Notes: generated by a model from the sequence alone, not told the origin. A DNA stretch of 64,000 bases from Prochlorococcus sp. AG-311-J23 (GCA_003284375.1 QBVL01000001.1:1-64000), one strand, 5' to 3'. Positions 6,998 through 15,571 are shown, counted from the first letter of the stretch. Numbers and translations are program-made.

Positions 6998-8656
6998 TTA
7001 TGAGATTATGTCTTGATACTTTTTAGTTTGAGTAAGTATTTCAATAGCAGGTTTCAGCATATCTTTGTAGTTCTTCCATCCACCAACAGATTTTGAATTA
7101 ATGGTGGTACGGACTTCAACATTACTTCTTGTTGAAACTGAGCGAGGACTTAGATGAGGTGTTAAAAATGAATCTTGCCATTTCCACCCTAACCAAGAGA
7201 TCAAGGAGTTAATTTCTTCCTTAGGATTGCTGACTAATAAATCATAATTTAAGTCGTATATTTTTGATTGAAATCTATTTTTATATTTTGTCATTAAGTC
7301 TTCTTGATCTAAATAAACTCTTGTGCAATCAACTAAGGAAGAGGAATATTTATTTCCTTTAGCAAAATGTGCTCGGTAAATTGATAAGATATTATCTAAA
7401 GGATTTCTATAGCAGTGAATAATTTTTGCGTTTGGTATTTGCCGAGCAATAGTACCTGCATATTGGTAGTTGTATAACCATTTATTAGTTGTTATATTTA
7501 ATTTAGTCTTATGATGTACTTTATCTCTATATAATTTTGAAAGACTTATTTCTTGTTTAGACTTCATACACTCAAGGAATGATTCCTCTAGAATATTAAT
7601 TTCACCCAGATCATATACATCATTGCTCATACTAAGAATTGATTCCAATAATGTAGAACCACTTCTAGGCATTCCTAAAATAAAAATACTCTGAGGATAA
7701 TTTTCTTGTTTTTCTTGATTAATATCTTTTTTATCCGATTCAATTAGTAATACTTTGGACTTATTGATTAAAGTATCAGAGTTAGATGGATTAAGATCCA
7801 GTTTAAGGTTATTTGCTAATTGAAGGTATTTAGAACTGTCTTCGTAATTTTTTTCCTTATGAAGAATATTTGCTCTTGCGAAGTAAATATCAATCTGATC
7901 TTTTTTGGATTTGTTTTTTATAATACTTTCAGAAAACAGTTTATCCTGCCACATCTTATTGTCATCAGTAAATTTAAGTAAGGATAAAGAATAGTATCCG
8001 CTTGCTAAATCTGGTTTCAGTTCAATTGCTTTGCGGTATGAATATTCTGCTTCTTGTAATTTGCCATGATATTTCAAAATTAATCCCAAATTATAGTGAC
8101 CTTCTGCGAAATCAGGTTTGAGTTCAATTGCTTTTCGTTGTGATATTTCTGCTTCTTGTAATTTGCCAAGATCTTTTAATATGTTTCCCAAATTGGAATG
8201 TGCCTCTGCGAAATCAGGATTAAGTTCAATTGCTTTTCGTTGTGATATTTCTGCTTCTTGTAATTTGCCAAGATTACTCAATATATTTCCCAGATTTGCA
8301 TGTGCCTTTGCGTAATCAGGATTAAGTTCAATTGCTTTGCGAAACCACTTTTCTGCTTCTTCTGATTTACCTAGACCTTGTAAAATTGCTCCATAATTAG
8401 ATAAAACTCTGTGATCTTTTAACCCTTGATTTATACAATACTGATAAAGTTTTGCTGCTTCTTGAATATTTCCTTTTAGGTAAAACTGAATTGCTTGATT
8501 AATTATTTGTTCTTCAGAAGGTTTAGAAGGTTTAGTAGGAGCAATTGTAGTAATAGTAATATTTTCTTTGATTTCACCTAAAGCAAATGGAACTGGAAAT
8601 GTTCTTACTTCAATGACTTTCTTCTTTTCTTCTCCTTCTTGACCAGAACTATCCAT
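6998..8656 (-). CDS. TPR-sulfotransferase fusion protein with conserved leader
   Basis: The 552-residue protein begins with the leader VRTFPVPFALGEIKENITI shared with the TPR gene at 4023, has about five TPR units (to about residue 230), and ends in a sulfotransferase domain from about residue 325. The PAPS 5'-phosphate loop is ILGMPRSGSTLLES and the 3'-phosphate region is IIHCYRNPLDNILSIYRAHF. It should transfer sulfate from PAPS to a hydroxyl of a sugar, protein or lipid, with the TPRs binding the acceptor or a partner. This layout resembles eukaryotic tyrosylprotein-sulfotransferase-like bacterial proteins. It is last in a tight leftward operon, 6 bp after the secreted Cys protein gene. 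Confidence 0.85.
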   Translation of the reverse strand: MDSSGQEGEEKKKVIEVRTFPVPFALGEIKENITITTIAPTKPSKPSEEQIINQAIQFYLKGNIQEAAKLYQYCINQGLKDHRVLSNYGAILQGLGKSEEAEKWFRKAIELNPDYAKAHANLGNILSNLGKLQEAEISQRKAIELNPDFAEAHSNLGNILKDLGKLQEAEISQRKAIELKPDFAEGHYNLGLILKYHGKLQEAEYSYRKAIELKPDLASGYYSLSLLKFTDDNKMWQDKLFSESIIKNKSKKDQIDIYFARANILHKEKNYEDSSKYLQLANNLKLDLNPSNSDTLINKSKVLLIESDKKDINQEKQENYPQSIFILGMPRSGSTLLESILSMSNDVYDLGEINILEESFLECMKSKQEISLSKLYRDKVHHKTKLNITTNKWLYNYQYAGTIARQIPNAKIIHCYRNPLDNILSIYRAHFAKGNKYSSSLVDCTRVYLDQEDLMTKYKNRFQSKIYDLNYDLLVSNPKEEINSLISWLGWKWQDSFLTPHLSPRSVSTRSNVEVRTTINSKSVGGWKNYKDMLKPAIEILTQTKKYQDIIS

Positions 8657-8662
8657 CTTCTC

Positions 8663-9292
8663 TTATCTTTTCTCTCTTTTGGTTCTTCCGATTTTACTAC
8701 TTAAGTAAAGCGGATACTGGAAATTGGTTAGTGTCCTGAAGTTACTTAAAGATCTATTGACCTGAACTCTAATGTTTTCTTGTTCATCTTTGAGCATATT
8801 GATTACTCTGTCCCACCATGCCTTGACTTCTTCAGTACCTTTTCTTGCTGCTTCTGTTTCTGGACACATTGCTCTCCACCTCTGGAACACACTGCCATTT
8901 TTGCTGAAAAAGTTTGGTTTACCACTGCTAGTGAATGCACTTAAATTTCTTTCCCACTTTTCATCTGGTGGAGATGGAGGAGGAGAAAAATATTCTCTGC
9001 TTCTATTAGTAAAAATATTTGTTTTGCAGTTGGAATAGTTCCAACTTGTAGTACCAACAGTACCAATTGGTGAATCAAATACTGGTGCTCGCTGCTCTAA
9101 CCCACCTTCCCGAGTCCAAACGTAAGGCGTACGTTTTACTTTGATCTTCCTCCAACCATCACCTATCTCAACCATGTTTGTTAGTTGTTCAACTTTCTTG
9201 TGACATCCAGCACCACAACTAAACTTTTCAATCACGTTGGTTTGCAGAACAATTTCTGATTGAAGTGCAGCAGCAAATAATAGTGGAATCAT
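8663..9292 (-). CDS. Secreted protein with CGAGCH motif, orphan family (copy 1)
   Basis: The 209-residue product has a short hydrophobic N-terminus (IPLLFAAALQ) that could act as a signal peptide, then SCGAGCHKK, then GWRKIKVKRTPYVW. Two more Cys residues follow, in SNCKTN and RAMCPETEA. The same elements in the same order occur in the gene at 62582 in the other island, so the four Cys and the GWRKI(K/R)VKR motif define a family. I recognise no named domain. The CX3CH layout might bind heme or a metal, or the Cys may form disulfides; neither is shown. The start overlaps the upstream gene's stop by 4 bp (ATGA), and the TPR-sulfotransferase follows after 6 bp, so the three are probably one transcript. 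Confidence 0.75.
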   Translation of the reverse strand: MIPLLFAAALQSEIVLQTNVIEKFSCGAGCHKKVEQLTNMVEIGDGWRKIKVKRTPYVWTREGGLEQRAPVFDSPIGTVGTTSWNYSNCKTNIFTNRSREYFSPPPSPPDEKWERNLSAFTSSGKPNFFSKNGSVFQRWRAMCPETEAARKGTEEVKAWWDRVINMLKDEQENIRVQVNRSLSNFRTLTNFQYPLYLSSKIGRTKREKR

Positions 9293-9792
9293 TTGAACAC
9301 CTTTAACTTCTTTTCAGCAATCACTGCTGGATGCAAAATCAACGCATGGGGTTCACCAATATTGGATCTGTTTGAAAAAGACTTAGGTTTTATCCCTTCA
9401 ACCCATCCGCTTTTGTGACACCAATTGATTGGAAAATTATCTCCACGCTTGTGATTGTCTGGCATTTTTAGACTGCTGAACTTACACCAGAACCCCTTAC
9501 CTGTCCCAAGTTCAACCACATCTGGAGAATGACGTTTATCTAAAAAACCAAGTGATGGGTAAGCAACAGGACAACATGGTGGTTCACCTTTGATTTGACG
9601 GCAGCGACAAGGATAAAAAACTTCGTCTGCTTCATCAATAAAAACTACGTTCCCTGTATGCGTTACTTGAGCGTACATAGGAACACGATTGGTCAAAATA
9701 TCCTTTTTGAAAAACAAAGTATGAGCAGCAACTGAACCACCTACACAGAACGATGCGAAGGCAATAGAAGTGAGCGTTGTCTTCATAGTCAT
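9289..9792 (-). CDS. Secreted Cys-rich hypothetical protein
   Basis: The 167-residue product starts with a good signal-peptide-like segment (LTSIAFASFCVGGSVAAHT). The mature part carries at least six Cys, in PCRCRQ, EPPCCPV, FWCKF and NWCHK, suggesting disulfides or metal binding in the periplasm or outside the cell. ATG at 9792 or the second ATG two codons later could be used. It is the first gene of an apparent operon with the CGAGCH protein and the TPR-sulfotransferase. I do not recognise a family. Confidence 0.7.
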   Translation of the reverse strand: MTMKTTLTSIAFASFCVGGSVAAHTLFFKKDILTNRVPMYAQVTHTGNVVFIDEADEVFYPCRCRQIKGEPPCCPVAYPSLGFLDKRHSPDVVELGTGKGFWCKFSSLKMPDNHKRGDNFPINWCHKSGWVEGIKPKSFSNRSNIGEPHALILHPAVIAEKKLKVFK

Positions 9793-10050
9793 CTCAGGGG
9801 TTTACAACGTCCAACATTCGTCCTAAATCGTCGGTCATCTTATGCCTGAGGTTTGTTGATTTTGCTCTTCTGGTCATCGTCCTAAAGGTATCTGCTTCGT
9901 TTGTTTTTGTTAGAAACTTTTGCCAGATTCCATGTTGGTTCTGCCAGTAAATATGAAACTTATTCATTACTTTTCACCAAGAATTGTTTATCAAATTAAG
10001 CACATAGATTTGAGTCCTAAAATGTTAGGTCCCCATTACGGGACCAACTT

Positions 10051-10139
10051 ACCAACAACACATTTCCTGAGATCCTTTGCAGCAACTTAAATTCTTACCA
10101 ACAACAAGGAAGCGTTTACCAACAACAATACCAACAACA
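10051..10139. repeat. Four direct copies of ACCAACAACA
   Basis: Identical 10-base copies lie at 10051-10060, 10097-10106, 10118-10127 and 10130-10139, all in the same direction. Spacing is irregular (46, 21 and 12 bases between starts), so this is not a simple microsatellite. The pattern resembles binding sites for a protein. Confidence 0.85.
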
Positions 10140-10162
10140 CGTGTTTGAGTTAGCATGAATCC

Positions 10163-10243
10163 GTCTGAATCCTTGTGAACCCCTTTAATCAGTCATATCA
10201 GTAGGTTTGAGCGATTATGAACTTGTCTGAATCCGTCTGAATC
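10163..10243. repeat. Three direct copies of GTCTGAATC
   Basis: Copies lie at 10163-10171, 10225-10233 and 10235-10243. The first and last share a longer match, TGAATCCGTCTGAATC, giving a partial 72-bp-period duplication. The set ends 10 bp from the tRNA-Ser 3' end. Confidence 0.85.
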
Positions 10244-10253
10244 TAATGAAAAA

Positions 10254-10342
10254 CGGAGAGGGAGGGATTCGAACCCTCGACAGAAGTTGCCTCCTGTAAC
10301 TCCTTAGCAGGGAGCCGCTTTCAACCACTCAGCCACCTCTCC
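10254..10342 (-). tRNA. trnS: tRNA-Ser(GCU)
   Basis: Read on the minus strand the gene starts GGAGAGGTGGCTGAGTGG, has anticodon GCT in the loop of CTCCCTGCTAAGGAG, a long variable arm typical of class II serine tRNAs, and the T-arm GGGTTCGAATCCC. The acceptor arm closes as GGAGAGG with CCTCTCC and the discriminator is G. The 3' CCA is not encoded. A T-run follows directly and may end transcription. Its 3' end borders the accessory island. Confidence 0.95.
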
Positions 10343-10402
10343 ATTCTCCATACCTTATCAAGTCAAAGCTCAAATAATTTGTATTGTGATCCTCTACAAA
10401 TT

Positions 10403-11542
10403 TTAAGTGACAACTCTAGGAAGTCTATTTCGGAAACTGCAAAGGACTTCCCATGGAATTGATCCAGACAAATCACACCAATCTTGCGGAGAAATGCAAA
10501 CCTCACCATCAGTCCCAAGAAGAGTTAAAACCTGACCTGTTTTAATATCTGGTTTATCAGTTATGTCAAAAACCATTTGATCCATTGCAATTGCACCTAC
10601 TTGAGGAACCAACACTTCATCTATTGAGGCTGATATTTTTCCAGACAGGCTTCTGCTGACGCCATCTGCATAGCCAATAGCAACGACAGCAAGCTTGCTT
10701 TCCCTTTGAGTTTTAAAACAATGTCCATACCCCACTCCAATTCCTTTTCCAACATCCCTAACCAAAGTAACGCGAGCCTTAACTTTCAAAGCTGGGTTAA
10801 GTTTCAAATCAGACTCAAAATCATTTACAGGAAAATATCCATACAAGCTAAGTCCTACTCGAACCATATCAAAATGAAGACGACTATCTGAGAGTGTTCC
10901 CGCAGAATTTGCCAGGTGTCTGCACAGAAGTTTTTTTCTTTTACTCAAACTCTTTAAAACCTTTTCAAATCTATTCAACTGAATCTGAGTGAAACTTAGT
11001 TGAGTATTATTTTCCAGATCTCTATCAGCAATTGCCAAATGACTATATATACCTTCTAAAGATATATTTTCAAGACAATCAATCTTACATATTAATTCTT
11101 CAACTTGGCTACAATCACAGCCAAGTCTCACCATTCCTGTATCGATTTTCAAGTGAATAGGAAATTTTTTATTCTTGTTTTCTGCGATATTATTACAAAT
11201 AATTGCCTCACGAATTCCGCTAATAGTAGGAATAAGATCCCAACTAAAGGAAGAATAAAGTTCTTCAGAATTTATTAGATTTCCAAGAATCAATATCTGA
11301 CACTTAAAGCCAGCATTTCTTAATTGAATCCCCTCTTCTAATGTAGCTACTCCCAGACTATCAGCGCCTCCGATTAGAGCAGCCTTTGCAACAGTCTCTG
11401 AACCATGACCATATCCATCTGCTTTTACTACTGCCATCAACAAACAATCTTTGCCAATAAAGTTTTTCAAAGCTCTTGAATTTTTTTCAATAGCTTTCGT
11501 ATCGACCTCAACCCATGCGCGACTTCGAGGATCAGGGTTCAT
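10403..11542 (-). CDS. alr: Alanine racemase
   Basis: This is a PLP enzyme interconverting L- and D-alanine for peptidoglycan in the cytoplasm. The PLP lysine lies in AVVKADGYGHG (residue 40 from the chosen start), the N-terminal strand is AWVEVDTKAI, and GMVRLGCD and VGVGYGHCF match conserved barrel and C-terminal domain motifs. From ATG 11542 (MNPDPRSRAW) the protein has 379 residues, the usual family length. An in-frame ATG at 11611 would add a basic tail of 23 residues that family members lack. It is transcribed toward tRNA-Ser and is divergent from the HNH gene. Confidence 0.92.
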   Translation of the reverse strand: MNPDPRSRAWVEVDTKAIEKNSRALKNFIGKDCLLMAVVKADGYGHGSETVAKAALIGGADSLGVATLEEGIQLRNAGFKCQILILGNLINSEELYSSFSWDLIPTISGIREAIICNNIAENKNKKFPIHLKIDTGMVRLGCDCSQVEELICKIDCLENISLEGIYSHLAIADRDLENNTQLSFTQIQLNRFEKVLKSLSKRKKLLCRHLANSAGTLSDSRLHFDMVRVGLSLYGYFPVNDFESDLKLNPALKVKARVTLVRDVGKGIGVGYGHCFKTQRESKLAVVAIGYADGVSRSLSGKISASIDEVLVPQVGAIAMDQMVFDITDKPDIKTGQVLTLLGTDGEVCISPQDWCDLSGSIPWEVLCSFRNRLPRVVT

Positions 11543-11684
11543 TACTTTGTTAGTTATCCCACCAACAGTGAAAGATCTTTCTCTTTTATTGATCTTTGAC
11601 ATACCGGGCATGTAATCAATCTAATAAGGGAAACTGCAACAAGCCTCCAATACCACTAGCATGCCGCTTAAATAGCTTGCGTGC

Positions 11685-12191
11685 ATGGGTCAAGTTCTTG
11701 TTTTGAATGCATCCTATGAGCCATTGAACATCACTTCATGGCGTCGTGCGACTGTTTTAATGCTTAAAGGCAAGGCTGAAAGTCTTGAAGAAGATGACTC
11801 ACACAATATTAGGCAAGATGTAAAAGCACCTACAGTAATCAGATTAAGACAATTTATTAGAGTTCCATATCGTGATATTCCTCTTTCTAGAAAAAATATT
11901 TTTCAACGAGATGATAACTGTTGTCAATACTGTGGTCAGAAAAATAAAAAACTTTCAATCGATCATGTTTTACCCCGAAGTAGAGGAGGAACAGACAATT
12001 GGGAGAATGTAATTACTGCTTGTCTGCAATGCAATGTAATGAAAGGGAATAGAACTCCAGATGAAGCAAAGATGCCATTAAAAACAAAACCCTATAAACC
12101 TTTAAATAACATGAGTTTTGAGACAACAAAACAAATTCATTCTGGCCGCCATAAAGAATGGAGTAAATATGTAATTGGATGGGGAGCGTAG
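11685..12191 (+). CDS. HNH endonuclease family protein
   Basis: The 168-residue protein begins MGQVLVLNASYEPLN and carries a zinc-stabilised HNH domain: CQYCG, then IDHVLPRSRGGTDNWENVITACLQCNVMK in segments, with the His of IDHV and the Asn of DNWENV as nuclease residues and two CxxC pairs as zinc ligands. This is the stand-alone HNH protein widespread in cyanobacteria. It is a core gene here and not evidently part of a mobile element. Substrate and role are not known to me. Confidence 0.88.
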   Translation: MGQVLVLNASYEPLNITSWRRATVLMLKGKAESLEEDDSHNIRQDVKAPTVIRLRQFIRVPYRDIPLSRKNIFQRDDNCCQYCGQKNKKLSIDHVLPRSRGGTDNWENVITACLQCNVMKGNRTPDEAKMPLKTKPYKPLNNMSFETTKQIHSGRHKEWSKYVIGWGA

Positions 12192-12197
12192 CTTTTT

Positions 12198-13295
12198 TTA
12201 ATCTTCAGATTGATTACTAAGGTCTTCCATTTGCCTTTTTTGCTCTTCTGCAATACATGCACCTATGACATCTTCCAATTGACCTGAAAGAACTTGCTCG
12301 AGGGGAAAATTAACTCCTAATCGGTGATCAGTTGTTCGATTATCTTTGTAGTTATATGTCCTAATCTTTTCACTTCTATCACCTGTGCCAACCTGAGACA
12401 ATCGAGCAGATCTTTCCTTTGCATTAGCCTCTGCAGTTTCTAATTCTAATAATTTAGCTCTTAAAATCTCCATGGCTCTTTCTCTATTTTGCATTTGAGA
12501 ACGTTCTTGCGTACAAAAAACTCTTATACCTGAGGGCTTATGAAATAAATCAATAGCTGTTTCTACTTTATTTACATTTTGCCCGCCAGCACCACCTGAT
12601 CTTGCCGTACTAATTTCTAGGTCAGTAGATTCTATTTTCACCTCTACTGGATCAGCTTCTGGCATAACAGCAACAGTTGCAGTAGAGGTATGAACTCGTC
12701 CTTGAGATTCAGTTGAAGGAACTCTTTGAACTCTATGAACACCTGCTTCAAATTTTAATTGGCTATAAACAGACTCTCCTTTGACTGAGATAATCATTTC
12801 ACGAAAGCCACCCATATCAGCTTCTGTTGAACTTATGGGTTTTACATTCCATCCGAGTTTTTGTCCATATCTCTCATACATTCTTGCTAAATCGCCAGCC
12901 CATAAACAAGCTTCATTTCCTCCTGCTCCAGCTCTTATTTCAAGCATCACACTTCTTTCATCTCTTGGATCTTTGGGTAAAAGAGCCAAAGTCAGCTTTT
13001 GAATCAATTCATTTTTTGAGAGTTCGAGATTTTGAAGTTCTTCTCTAGCTAGAAGTTCCATCTCTTTATCATCTCTGCTTTCTTTTACTAATCCTTTAGC
13101 TTCTAAACACTCTTCTTCTATTATCTGGAGCTTTAAATAATCAATTACTAATGGCTCTAAACGTGATCTTTCTCTAGCAATTGTCTCTAATTTTTTTGGA
13201 TCTGATGCAACATCTGGATCAGCTAATTGCAGCTCCAAGTTTTGAAAACTACTTTTAGCTGTTTCTAACCTTTTAATTAGGGTTGAAGAATCCAT
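12198..13295 (-). CDS. prfA: Peptide chain release factor 1
   Basis: The 365-residue protein ends translation at UAA and UAG codons. GGQ, which triggers peptidyl-tRNA hydrolysis, is at 237-239 in [13 protein letters not shown]. The codon-recognition tripeptide of the PxT class is at 193-195 ([10 protein letters not shown]). Length and all family blocks are intact. It is the last gene of the long leftward ribosomal run and follows rpmE by 35 bp. Confidence 0.97.
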   Translation of the reverse strand: MDSSTLIKRLETAKSSFQNLELQLADPDVASDPKKLETIARERSRLEPLVIDYLKLQIIEEECLEAKGLVKESRDDKEMELLAREELQNLELSKNELIQKLTLALLPKDPRDERSVMLEIRAGAGGNEACLWAGDLARMYERYGQKLGWNVKPISSTEADMGGFREMIISVKGESVYSQLKFEAGVHRVQRVPSTESQGRVHTSTATVAVMPEADPVEVKIESTDLEISTARSGGAGGQNVNKVETAIDLFHKPSGIRVFCTQERSQMQNRERAMEILRAKLLELETAEANAKERSARLSQVGTGDRSEKIRTYNYKDNRTTDHRLGVNFPLEQVLSGQLEDVIGACIAEEQKRQMEDLSNQSED

Positions 13296-13330
13296 CCTTT
13301 TTATTCCCTAAATCTTTAGATCAACAGCTA

Positions 13331-13591
13331 TCAACTTTCTTTTTTTTCTTCTGAAGATTTATCTTTTTGTTCACTTGAGTCCGATGAGGCCATACCATAT
13401 TTCCTCATAAATCTATCTACTCTTCCTTCCGTATCTAAAATCTTCTGAGTCCCGGTGAAGAAAGGATGATTTCCACTCCAAACATCAACCTGTATTTCAG
13501 GCTGAGTAGAACCGGTTGTCATCACAACTTCTCCATTACAAATTACTTTTGCTTCTGGATACCAAGTTGGATGTATCTCTGGTTTAGGCAT
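13331..13591 (-). CDS. rpmE: 50S ribosomal protein L31
   Basis: The 86-residue protein begins MPKPEIHPTWYPEAKV and contains the family core TTGSTQPEIQVDVWSGNHPFFTGTQ in two adjacent halves, ending in a Glu/Lys/Ser-rich tail. It lacks the four zinc-binding Cys of the C+ type (only one Cys, in KVICNG). An in-frame extension upstream to 13705 overlaps rpsI and has no similarity to L31, so I used the ATG at 13591. Confidence 0.95.
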   Translation of the reverse strand: MPKPEIHPTWYPEAKVICNGEVVMTTGSTQPEIQVDVWSGNHPFFTGTQKILDTEGRVDRFMRKYGMASSDSSEQKDKSSEEKKES

Positions 13592-13628
13592 GATAAAAAA
13601 ATGAAAACTTTGAGGGGGAAAAGTAAAG

Positions 13629-14036
13629 TTATCTCTTTGAGAATTGAGGAGCTTTACGAGCTTTTTTAAGACCATATTTACGTCTTTCTTTTGCTCTAGG
13701 GTCACGACTAAGGTGGCCCTCTACTTTTAGAGGCTTACGATTATCAATAGATAAAGTACATAAAGCTCTAGCAGCTCCTTGCTTAATAGCGTCAGACTGA
13801 CCAGTCAATCCACCACCATAGACATTAACTAAAACGTCATATGATTCACTCAATCCTAAGGTTTTCAAGGGAGCTTTAACCGCAGATATATATGCAGGAT
13901 TAAAATTCAAGTAATGGTCACCAGGCCGACCATTGATGATTATTTCACCTTTTCCAGGAGTTAATCTAACTCTTGCTACGGATGTCTTACGTCTACCAGT
14001 TCCCCAGTAAACTACTTTGTTTGTGGAACTAGTCAT
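13629..14036 (-). CDS. rpsI: 30S ribosomal protein S9
   Basis: The 135-residue protein shows [16 protein letters not shown] at the N-terminus and the conserved basic end [18 protein letters not shown], whose final SKR tail reaches the ribosomal P site. The start overlaps the rplM stop by 4 bp (ATGA), indicating translational coupling of S9 with L13, the standard pairing in bacteria. Confidence 0.97.
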   Translation of the reverse strand: MTSSTNKVVYWGTGRRKTSVARVRLTPGKGEIIINGRPGDHYLNFNPAYISAVKAPLKTLGLSESYDVLVNVYGGGLTGQSDAIKQGAARALCTLSIDNRKPLKVEGHLSRDPRAKERRKYGLKKARKAPQFSKR

Positions 14037-14485
14037 TTCGTAACAGATTCAGAATTTAAAGAAAGAATTTTAGGTTCTTGCGCTGAATGAGGATGATCAG
14101 AGCCTTTATAAACTTTGAGTTTCGTAAATAATTGCCTTCCTAACCTTGTGTGAGGCAGCATTCCTTTAATGGCCTTTTCAACTATTCTCTCAGGGATTCT
14201 GGATTGAAGAGCCTTAAAGGTTTCCACTTTTAAACCACCTGGACGTCCAGAATGTCTGCGGTAAAGCTTTTGATCTGATTTTTTGCCGGTTACTTTGATC
14301 TTTTCTGCATTTACGACAATAACAAAATCTCCGGTATCTAAATGAGGAGTGAAATTTGGCTTTGTCTTACCCCTTAGGACACTGGCAACTTCAGTTGCTA
14401 GTCGACCAAGAGTCTGATTCTCTGCATCCACCAGAAACCACTGGCGATCTATTGAATCCGGCGATGGAACTGATGTCTTGTTCAT
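14033..14485 (-). CDS. rplM: 50S ribosomal protein L13
   Basis: The 150-residue protein contains the L13 blocks [26 protein letters not shown] and [13 protein letters not shown]. It is preceded by a 206-bp leader region with inverted repeats, which may hold a promoter or regulatory structure separating the rplM-rpsI pair from truA. Confidence 0.97.
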   Translation of the reverse strand: MNKTSVPSPDSIDRQWFLVDAENQTLGRLATEVASVLRGKTKPNFTPHLDTGDFVIVVNAEKIKVTGKKSDQKLYRRHSGRPGGLKVETFKALQSRIPERIVEKAIKGMLPHTRLGRQLFTKLKVYKGSDHPHSAQEPKILSLNSESVTK

Positions 14486-14525
14486 TTTTTCTGAACACCT
14501 TTAACACTGAATAAGCATTATCGTT

Positions 14526-14555
14526 TTGATAATACTGTTTTAAGGAAGTTATCAA
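14526..14555 (-). promoter_or_regulatory. Inverted repeat in the rplM upstream region
   Basis: TTGATAA (14526-14532) pairs with TTATCAA (14549-14555) around a 16-base loop, and GTCAA/TTGAC flanks another small palindrome just beside it. It lies 40-70 bp before the rplM start. It could be a weak terminator after truA or a leader structure for L13 control; no known L13 leader motif was recognised. Confidence 0.3.
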
Positions 14556-14691
14556 GTCAAAAAATTGACCTGATTCTTCAGGAGAATGATTCTACACTTT
14601 CACGGCTTAAAACTGGCCTTTTTGTTCGGATAAAATTTAAATTACTGATTTAACAAAATTCTCATATATTTTTAATTTATTAATCTTTTAT

Positions 14692-15522
14692 TTAGCTTGT
14701 ATATTTTGACGGCTTAAATATTGGGAGAGAAAAACTTGGGAAAGTGTCAAAACTTTTATCTTTTGAAAAGATATTTTCCTCATAACCAACTCTTATCAAA
14801 CATAGACCATGCGGCGGAGCAGCCTCTTTAACCTCTGAGCGCAAACCCTTTCTCCATCTATGTATAAATTTTTCAAGAGAAAGTCGTTTTTCTCCAACAG
14901 CAACTAATTGGCCCATCAAAAGCCTAACCATCCCATACAAAAAACCACTGGCCTGAATTTCAACTGTGACTATATCCCCATTACGAGAAATAGAAACATC
15001 TTGCACTGTGGTCAATGAATTACTTCTATTACTTCCAGCTTTTTGAAAGGCTGCAAAATCATGTAAACCTAATAAATCATTCAGAGCAAGATTCATTAAA
15101 TCGATATCCAATTTAAATCTATATTTATGCCAACATATATTTTGAAGGAAAAGATTTGGATAGGAACCATTAAAAATAGAATATCTATACCTTCGATATT
15201 TTGCCGAATAGCAAGCATGCCAGTCACTGGGAACACCTACTGCTTCAAGAACTTTAATTGATGCTGGAAGTCTGCCATTCAAGGCTGATGCCCATTTATG
15301 AGTAGGAATTGGTCCAGTGCAATCAAAATGAACAACTTGTCCTGAAGCATGAACTCCTGAATCAGTTCTGCCTGCTGCTATTGCCTTTACTGGTCTGATT
15401 GGATCAAGTTGAGCAATTTTTTCTTCTAAAGTTCCTTGAACAGTTATTGAATCTTTTTGATTTTGCCAGCCTTTAAAACCTGATCCATCGTATTGAAAGA
15501 CAAGTGCAATTCTATTCGTCAA
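14692..15522 (-). CDS. truA: tRNA pseudouridine(38-40) synthase
   Basis: The 276-residue enzyme makes pseudouridine at positions 38-40 of the tRNA anticodon arm. The catalytic Asp is in [15 protein letters not shown], and [14 protein letters not shown] and [11 protein letters not shown] are family motifs. The last roughly 25 residues are extra compared with bacterial homologues. It follows rplQ by 49 bp, as in other cyanobacteria. Confidence 0.95.
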   Translation of the reverse strand: MTNRIALVFQYDGSGFKGWQNQKDSITVQGTLEEKIAQLDPIRPVKAIAAGRTDSGVHASGQVVHFDCTGPIPTHKWASALNGRLPASIKVLEAVGVPSDWHACYSAKYRRYRYSIFNGSYPNLFLQNICWHKYRFKLDIDLMNLALNDLLGLHDFAAFQKAGSNRSNSLTTVQDVSISRNGDIVTVEIQASGFLYGMVRLLMGQLVAVGEKRLSLEKFIHRWRKGLRSEVKEAAPPHGLCLIRVGYEENIFSKDKSFDTFPSFSLPIFKPSKYTS

Positions 15523-15571
15523 ATTGAACTAATAAGTAAAAAGTATGAATTGTTTTTATAGAGTTAATACT

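Larger units (their letters stand above)
9793..10253. other. Repeat-rich gap beside the tRNA-Ser 3' end
   Basis: No gene is supported in these 461 bp. The left part should contain the promoter of the leftward secreted-protein operon. The right part holds four ACCAACAACA copies, three GTCTGAATC copies and a small palindrome, GGTCCC-6 nt-GGGACC (10028-10045). Such repeats next to a tRNA 3' end resemble recombinase arm-binding sites. Confidence 0.55.
3545..10264. mobile_element. Putative tRNA-Ser-anchored genomic island, no recombinase visible
   Basis: The stretch lies immediately past the 3' end of tRNA-Ser(GCU) and may be bounded on the left by a partial copy of that 3' end at 3545. Its genes are accessory in type: TPR proteins, a sulfotransferase, an oxygenase, a methyltransferase and orphan secreted proteins. 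Gene density is lower than in the flanks, and gaps of 300-460 bp occur. No integrase, transposase or resolvase is seen inside, so if it is an element it is non-autonomous or decayed. Boundaries are an inference. Confidence 0.45.

Noticed and set aside
13592-13705. N-terminal extension of rpmE overlapping rpsI
   Set aside because: Residues do not resemble L31, and the frame overlaps the rpsI 3' end; the ATG at 13591 gives the exact L31 start.
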